From assembly GCA_030248065.1 (NCBI GenBank), contig JASAMV010000646.1, forward strand, positions 1 to 64,000: a DNA stretch of 64,000 nucleotides, in the 5' to 3' direction. Below the pieces are notes generated by a model. The model searched no databases and was not told the DNA's origin. It saw only the letters and a list, made by a program, of their open reading frames with translations. Source of the DNA: Rhynchonema sp. JSB1_4. Lineage: Eukaryota > Nematoda > Chromadorea > Monhysterida > Xyalidae. The position numbers and the translations under genes were made by a program. Positions 50,001 through 59,000 of this stretch are shown piece after piece (within the stretch, counting starts at the first letter, position 1; every line of letters starts with the position of its first letter).

Positions 50001-53000
50001 GAACAGATCCAAGGTGTGAAACATCACCCAACTGACATTCAGGTGCCATTGGACGTCGCCTATTCGTCATTCATGGACAACAACGAATTGGCATTGGCGT
50101 TGAGGGAAGAGGACCTCGAGAAAATCACCATTTTCCTGTCCCGTTGCGGCCTGTCGGTGCGTTTTGGTGGGGGCAGTTTATGAATTTAGTTATCGGTCTG
50201 TTTTTGGTTCCTTATGTTACACTGTACACGGATCGTTGCAACCGCACGGGCATTGATGATGAAATATCAAATAAAGTCGTGTGTCATCAATCCATACCAC
50301 ATACCATAGTCCTGTACACATACCGTACCCGTTTTGCAGTCGAACAGCGACCACGTGGGTCGTGGCTACCCGGATCTCGGCTGGGACCCGATCGAGGGCG
50401 ATCGCTACATTGAATTCCTGCGCTATTGCGTTTGGATCAACGGCGAAAACGTGGAAGAGAACGCGAATCTCGTCATTCGATTATTGATTCGACGACCCGA
50501 ATGTTTGGGCACGGCGCTCAGGGGCGAAGGCAAAGGACTGTATGAGGTGGCTGGACAACGGGCTTGCATTTGGCAAAATTGTTACGCACTGTAGGGTATT
50601 GGGTTAGGCGTGGGTATAGGCATACGCCCACACCCATCACATCAGGCGTGGCTTCGCACTTTTCGACTCAGGCTAAGTGGTTTCAGACTCAGTAGGTCCC
50701 ATTTCCGCAATGGCCATGCAATCGGCTAGTCCCGTTTCAGATCATGCAGATTGATTGACAAGCAGTGTGTGTTTGCTCTCTATGAAACACTGGCATAGAA
50801 TTGAACCTGATTTGAGAATGGTTCGATTTTCATCATTGCTTCGTTGTGTCCCAAATGGCAGGTAAACTCATTTCTGTCAATATTGTGAAACATCAGTCAT
50901 CACAATCTGCAGGCCATTCGCGAAGGCATCGCCATGTCTGAACAGATCTCCGCCTATCAACATGGATCCGTTGATCTGGCAGGTGGCGAGTATTTGAATG
51001 AGAACAAGTCAGTTCGGCTTTTCCATCTCAGCCAAAAGTTGCATAGGAAACAACGTGGTTTGGTTTCTAAATGCAACAATCACCCATACAAATCAGGACC
51101 TACCCATCGGAGAAGGACGAAGGACCTGAATACATCGACTTCGGTTCAGCGGTTATCGATTTCTACTCATCGTTGGTCGATCTATTGGCCAAATGTGCGC
51201 CCGACGCCGCGCAGATTCAGGCGGGCAAGGGCGAATCAGTGCGGGCCCGCGCCATTCTCAAATCGCTTATCAGCCTCGAAGATCTGGAATCGATTCTGCG
51301 ATTGCGATTCACGTTGCCGAACGTGGCTGGAAAATGGACGGATGGTTAGGGCTTTGTTTTTGTGTGAGAAATAAGTTTGCATTATTATTCGGTAGGGCCG
51401 TTGGGTTAAGCATTCGCTGGCATGATGACGGCAACGCCCCTTTGTTTGTTTCAATCGAGATATAGTTTGGATTTCGTCCCGATCATTTGTTCCGGATTCT
51501 TCGTGATCTAAGTTTAAGGCTAAGTGAAGCATACCAGACTAGTATGCCTGATCAAATGGGCCTGAATTTTTAGGTTGTAGTGTAGGCTTTGGATTATTGC
51601 AATCAACAATATTGGTCACTGATACCAACGATGTGATGGTGCACCGTTGCTGTCTGTGTTAATCGCGTTGACTTATGGTCGCACGCTCACTACTATATTT
51701 TAAGTCTACCTGCAGTGAAACCTCTCTAGAGACATCTTATAATGTTTCAGACATGAACCGGATGCCGCCTGGTCTCAAACCGCTGCACAAGCGTTCAGTG
51801 TTGTTGTTTTTGGATCGAGTCTACACGGTCGAGTCGCAGGACATGTTCTTCCGACTGTTGGAACAGTCGTTTCTGCCTGATTTGAGGGCTGCCACCATGC
51901 TCGATACGGTGCGATTTTATTTTTAGTTATTTTATTCAGATAACATTTTATGTAGCGCGGTTTTTCTTATTGGTCGCCCTCATTCGGTCAAGAAACAGGC
52001 CGGCGCATGGGTCCAAACTTTTTTTGAGCCTGAAAGTATGTGTGTGCGCCGGGCCTGGAGACTCGTCAGGCTCCGAACAGAAGGTCAGGATACCGTGTAT
52101 GTATACTTGAGCAGTGTCGTAATGACGTGCACAAGATGTTGCTTAGTCTCCGAGACTACCAGCAGCACACACGAAAGTATACGTAACAAGATAAAAAACA
52201 AAAAACGAAGCAATCGAAAGTAATAAATGTTACTGTTCTTGCAGCCGAAAGCACGTGACAGTGACATGTCACAAGCGTTGTGTCGTTATCTGTGCAACAA
52301 CGTGCTGCCGCTGTTGACCAAATACGCGCATTTGTTTGGCGATGCCGAGCACGCAACGGAGCTGTTGGATGCCACATTGCACACGGTGCGTCACGCATAG
52401 GCCTCATTAGGCTGAGAGTATGGACCGAAATGGTATAAAGTTAAGCCCAAGTCTGCGCCCACACTGACGTTTTAGGTCCGGAAGAGGCACAGTGACTGAT
52501 ATTCAGGCCTGATGCCAAGGCTAACTTTTTCGGCCTTGTTGGGCTTGAAAAATTGGTCAAAGTGGTTAGGCTAACGTTTTTTTGGTCGATTGGTGGTTTC
52601 TGATACCTACTGTAGTTATAGAACATATGTAGTACAGTGAGTTTCAAACTTGACAGAGGGGTGCACCAGGGTAGCATCCTGTTAGAGTATGTACCTGCCC
52701 AGTGTACACACCTACATATATAAAAGGCAGTAACTTTCACATCAAAATCATTCGCAAACATTACATAATCCTTAAACTTGTTGCGCGCAGGTTTACCGAA
52801 TGAACAAAATGAGCACGTTGACCAACAATCAAATCAATTCAGTGCGTGAGTTCCTTGTGTCGTTCACACGCGAGCTGCCGCCGGCGATGTTGGTCAAGTT
52901 GTTGAGGAAGGTCATCATCGACATACCAGTGCTCAATCAGACTTCCATCACGCCACTGACGGTGAGCGTGTGTGTGCCAGGCCAGGCTGGCTGGCTGATG

Positions 53001-56000
53001 TTTCAATTGCGCCGATTATTGTAATAACGTTTTCAGTCACACGCTAGCAGTTGCTTGCTTGAGTACACGTGCATGTGCACTGCACCGTCACTGACTTCTT
53101 CGGCACTGGGATGATGAATCAAACCACACCGCAATGTATTCCAGCTTATGACGCTGCACTACGACCGTTGCGGCAAGTATTATGGCGGTGGTAACTCGTT
53201 TGGCGTCGCGTCAGAGTTGGAGAAACGTCTGTCAATGAAATTATTCGTGGCCATTTTCGACTCGCTGGGCACCAAACCCTACAATCCGGAGTTGTTTGGT
53301 AGAGCCTTGCCCTGTCTCACAAACATTGCTGCATCGCTGTCGCCCGATTATGCGTTGACATCGGATAGCGGCGATGACTTGTGAGTGAAACATTTGGTGT
53401 ACACACTTGGTAAAAATTGTGAATATCCGGCATTGAACATGGTGATCTGATCTGCCTTCAAAGAAAAGTCAAATGACCTGGACCAGGCCGAACATGACCG
53501 GCCACCATGGTTAATCAGATTGGGTCCGGTATGTGGACATAAAATTAGTCATCTGCCTTGAACGCAATATTCCACATGATTGGTTTTCTGCACCAACTGG
53601 CGCACCTGTCACTCTTCACAGGGCGGCACCGCAAGCCGAGGGCCCAAATGAAGATGCCTGGCAGCCGATCCCGGTCGATGTGAGTCAGATCTCGTTGAGC
53701 GCCGAGCTGGAGGAATTGGTGGCGAAATTCGCCGAGCATTTCCACGACAGCTGGGCGAGTCGCAAGGTATGCGATTTATTAGCCCTTTAATTGTTTTGTA
53801 ACTTTTTACGAAAACACACCCATTTTGATCTAAACAGGTTGACAAGGGCTGGACGCACGGCGAACGGTACAGTCGCGTCGACCTCACGCATCCACGTCTG
53901 AAACCATTCAGCTTGCTCAGAGATTTCGTGAGTTTTTAGAACAAGAGATAAAGCTTTAAATTGTCCTGTGACGTCTCCAATCCAAAGGAATGGATTTTTC
54001 TGCAAAAAAATATTTTGTGACTCTTCCGATTATAAAAAAGCTACATTGATGGAAAACATTACTCCGTTACTATGCGCACAGTATATTTGCTATACGCACA
54101 GTGTATCACAAGTCACAAAAACTACAGTTTTTCGAGAAAAAACACCCACTAAAAATACACAGGAGCAAAATTTCTACAAAGAGCGCTGTGCGGAGTGTCT
54201 ACGTTGCGCACTGGCGTTGGGATACCAGATCCAGCTACAGGACCCGGATGCACATGAACGGGCCTCACAAGTGCAAGCCGCCGTTGATGAAAGGTGAGTA
54301 CAAGTTGGCACAATGCCAATGTCGTAGTGGTGCACAAGACCAGATTCGTGGCGGTTGATTTTGACATGGTAGCCCCAGGGTTGGGCAAAAAACGTTTTTT
54401 TCCAAAAAAAAAAACAAAACGAAAAAAAAAAAAAAAAAAAAATGGATTTCCTTAATTATCAGTGTACTTTTCCAGAAAAATCAGGGAAAATCAAGGAAAC
54501 AGATAAAAAAAACGAAAACCCCCCCGCCTTTTTTTTAAAAACCCTTTTTAAAAAAAACCCCCCCCCTCTTCCCCCCCCCCCCCCCCCCCGTTGCGCATGG
54601 ATTTTTAATTATCATGTATTTCCAGAAGTTGAGAGTGTCGGTGGGCAAATTTCAATTTCTCTCTACAATACACCACTGCCGTTACATGATGCGCAAATTA
54701 TGGTTTCAATTCTATGTGCATTGTGCACCGCAACATTCTGGTATTTTACTTTTCACACTCTGTATATCAATTTAGCTTGCTCCATTCACCCCAACCCGAA
54801 TGTTGGTCTTGGGTGTGAAGCTATGCAGACTCAAGCTTCATCGCTAACTACACGTACATGTCAACCGATGATAACCCATATGTATGTACCTGTATATATA
54901 TATGTATGTGGACTATTTTTTCACATAATTTCAGCATCGAAAACTACAACCCGCGACCGGTTGACCTGGCCAACATGACCGTTGAGTCTGACATGGTCAC
55001 TTTGGCCGAGAAACTGGCCGAAAACAGCCATCTGATCTGGGCCAGAGGCGCACTTGACCACTTGGCCACCGCTGGGGGTCAAATGCCGATGAATGTTGTC
55101 TCGTTTGACCTTTTGACCGGCACCGAACGACGAAAGGACCGATTCAAAGCCACCGAAATCGTCAAATTCCTGCAATACCAGGGATATCGACTTGTTAAGT
55201 AAGTTATGACGAATACTTTGAAACTATGGAAAAATGTGCACTAAAAATTGCTGGCTGAAGTCACACCCTGGCCTTTCGCATTCCTTATTTCTCATAAATT
55301 TTCTTTCCCTTTAGAATGGCCATAAGGTTTATTCTTTTAGCACAACAGCCGTTTTGGAATTCCTTTATTATTTCTCTGTCCCATCGGTCACTTTATGAAC
55401 CAAAATAACAACAACCAGAAAACCCACACATATCTGTATATAAATGCAACCCAAAGCTTTTCTTTATGAGTTCTTTCTTTTATAATATTATATTATTTTT
55501 TCCTTTCACACTGTTGCTTGCTAACACGCTGTTGGGCGCTTTCTCTTGCTCTTTTCACCCTCGCCACGCCAACAACGCCACCTCACCAACGCTTCGCAAA
55601 CGCGCACACACACACACACTCATTTGTGAAACATCACCACGTCGCTTGACACATGTGCAGTGCTGGCATTGGCAGGGAGGACTCGCAAGCATTACTCGCC
55701 GGCGGAGGAGGGGAAGCCGACGCTCGATCGGTCGAGCGACGATTCGCCTATGATTCGTTGGAGAAATTCATCAAATACTTGGAGAACTGCTCAACGAGAA
55801 TGCACATCGTCAAACCGAGTCAGGACCTGTCCAGACGCAACAGTTTCCGACTCGCCAGCAAGGACGTGCGATTCTTTGAGAAGGTGCGTTTTGTTTTTAA
55901 AGATGTTTGTTGCTGTAACGTAAAGGTATGGTGCGTACAGGAGCGCAACACCTTTGCGTAACACTTAGGCTGTGAGCAGATAAACGAGGAATGGCAGATT

Positions 56001-59000
56001 TCTGCATTCCGCATTCCGCGTTTATCTGCTAACCTTTGCGGAATTCTGCATTTCTGCAAGTAAATTTATGCTTTTGGTCAAACCTCTCAGTTGCTGTTTG
56101 TGTTAACACGCAACATCTTGAGGTCAGCACGCTGGAAGTTGTCATCGTCACCCAAGCACGCACCATTCCGCAAAGGTTAGCAGATAAACGCGGAATGCGG
56201 AATGCAGAAATCTGCCATTCCGCGTTTATCTGCTAAACAATTTCCGCATTCCGCGTTTATCTGCTCACAGCCATAGGGCTTTTTGGTTTGACTTGCTGAA
56301 AGTCAAGCACACTTTGAATGCCGGCAAAGGGCATCCAAGCCCTACGTAGTTCTGGACTGTTAGTGATTTGAAAGGCTGAACAATTTGATGTCGTGCTCAC
56401 TGAGATTGAACTCAATCCTTAATAAACCAAGGTTATGCCGCACATACAATATGTATACATATGACCTCCAGCAAGCTCTAGCGTTGCTTCAATATTCAGG
56501 TGGTACTACCCTTGATTACGTCATACTTCAACGCGCATCGATCGTATCTGCTGGATCAAAACGCGGCATCCGAAAGAGAGAAGGAAATGGTGACCAGGTA
56601 CAAGGCATATTTGTTCATTTGAATATTTTCGATCAGATAGGGTTTTGAATCGATCACAATTGTTATTTGTTTCAGTCTGTTCTGCCGTTTGGCACACATG
56701 ATGAGGATGAAGAATCGTGGCCTTGGCACCAACGCTAGACTGACGGTCACTTGTTTGACCGTGCTCATCAAAGCGTTGGATCTGAAGTTAGTACATACAT
56801 ACATGCCGATTTGTATGAGAAAAGAATCTATTTTGTGTCTCTGAAAGTGTATTTTTGTTTCACACCTGATTATCATCTATCCAGAACGCTGGTCAAGATC
56901 AACTCGGATGTGCTGCGTACGAGTCTGTTGACGTTCTTCAACAATCAAGCGTCCGACCTGCACGAGGCCGTCGCACAATTCCACGCCGATGGACAATACA
57001 GGTGCGGGCAAGTGTGAAACATCAACCGGTGTGCCAGTTTGGATGCAATATTGCAGTCCTACTCTAATATGACTTTCAGCGCAATGCGTGGCGCGAACAT
57101 CAAGAGCTGGCCGACGCTGGAGTTTGTGTGCCAAATGACCATACCTGCGTTGACGGCGTTCTTCAAGCATTGCGCCATGCAGGGATTCGGTCATGATCTG
57201 CTCGGTTGGTGACTGACTGAGCACTTCATTTGTTGTGAGCACATTTCGTGCTTATATCTTCGTACCGAAATAATCCTGCCGATTTGGTCACGATTTTTTT
57301 ACTATTTTATGATGGTTCGGTCTCGCCCCGAAGACCGGGACTAATCCAAACATAATGTAACTAAGCAAGGCCTAAATCGTCTTTACCTGTGGCCTCCTCG
57401 AGCTCAATTGGGCCTTTTGGGTCTGAAACGTAGCCGCAAATAGTTTGTCGATTGTTTTCAGTCGAGGAAATCCAAGGTGCGTGCTACAAATGTCTCAACA
57501 GTCTGTACTATCTGTCGACCATCTCGCGTCAGCACACGCATCGAAACTCAATCAACAACGAGATCACCAAGTCAGTCGTGGACGGATAGTTACAGGCGGT
57601 TCTTTTCTCAGCCCGATTCAGTTTTTGACATATTAGGCATGTTGTTCATTGCGTCTGATCGGAATTTACTCCTTTTGTTTTTGATCACGCGACAGATATA
57701 GCATGATGAACAAGGCATCGGTCACCTCCGGTTACTGCTACTGAGTTTATCACGTGTATACGTATAGTTGTTCGCATCGTTGAATGAAGTATATTCGAGA
57801 CGGGGTATCGTGCCAGTAATTTCGTCCACCGTAATTACGTAAATGAGCTGGGGCGCACTGCTCGAAATTGGTGGAATGAGTGAATATCAAAAGCGGGAAA
57901 AGGTCACGAAGCGTAACCAAGACAAGACGATCGATCACCAGTGATGTAGTTGGTCCGAGCAAGAAAGCTAGCTAGCTGGAGGGGTCCGGCGCAAGAAAGC
58001 TAGCTAGCTAGCCGGGTACCCCGATTTGGGGGGTATTGGTCCAGAAGTCAAAAACAGGGGTAAAAAAAATTGGTCGAAATTATGTTAAAAATAAGCCTTA
58101 AAATGTGTATTTTTGTGCACCTGTGAGAAAATTTGTACGAATTTGACCATTTTGGCCCATAAAATGGTCATTTTGGCACTAAAATCAACACTTTTTCTAC
58201 TTGGTGACCGGAGCAAGAAAGCTAGCCAGCCAGTTTGGGGGTATGGGTTTCGGAGCAAGAAAGCTACCTAGCAGTTGGGGGGTAATACCCCCATACCCCC
58301 CAACCACATCACTGTCGATCACCATGGTCGATATCGACCAATGAGTGTTATCATGCGATCAGTGGTCCAAATCGAGGTCAATTAAATATAAAACAAAACA
58401 AAAAAGATGTAATTTGATTTACCTAATTTTTCAGACACATTTCGTCCATCGGTGTCTGTCTGTCAGCATACGCGAGCGCATTCCCGGTGGCGTTCCTGGA
58501 GCCACACTACAACTCCAACAACAAATACTCGGTGCTGGCCAAGTGGGCAGAACAGGGATCGGTCGCTGTGCAAGGTTGGGCCGATTGATTGGTGCTTTCA
58601 TCGGGGGTTTCGAATTTTCGAATTTGCTACCTAAAAGTTGAGTACTCAAGGCGGGCTGCCATCTGCTCTGATGATGTTTGAAATGCGGGTATTCTGTGGG
58701 TGGAGGTGGTGATGCGAGTGTACTCGGGTGTCAGTTGCATACAGGGCAGATGTAAGCTCATCTTTACACATTAGGAAAGAAGACACACAGTTTAAAAAAT
58801 AAAATTCGCAGAAATGATGCAAAGTTTGGCAACGCAAATTCCGACGTTGGAAAAATTGGTTGGCGAAATTGAGCAAGCGGCCGACAAGAAAGTGCTCTAC
58901 AAAGACAACTGCAAGATCTTCGACGTTGATCTGCCACTGATATGCAGCTACCTGCACTATTGGTGGTATTATGGACCCGAGGGACCCAATCAGACCGAGT

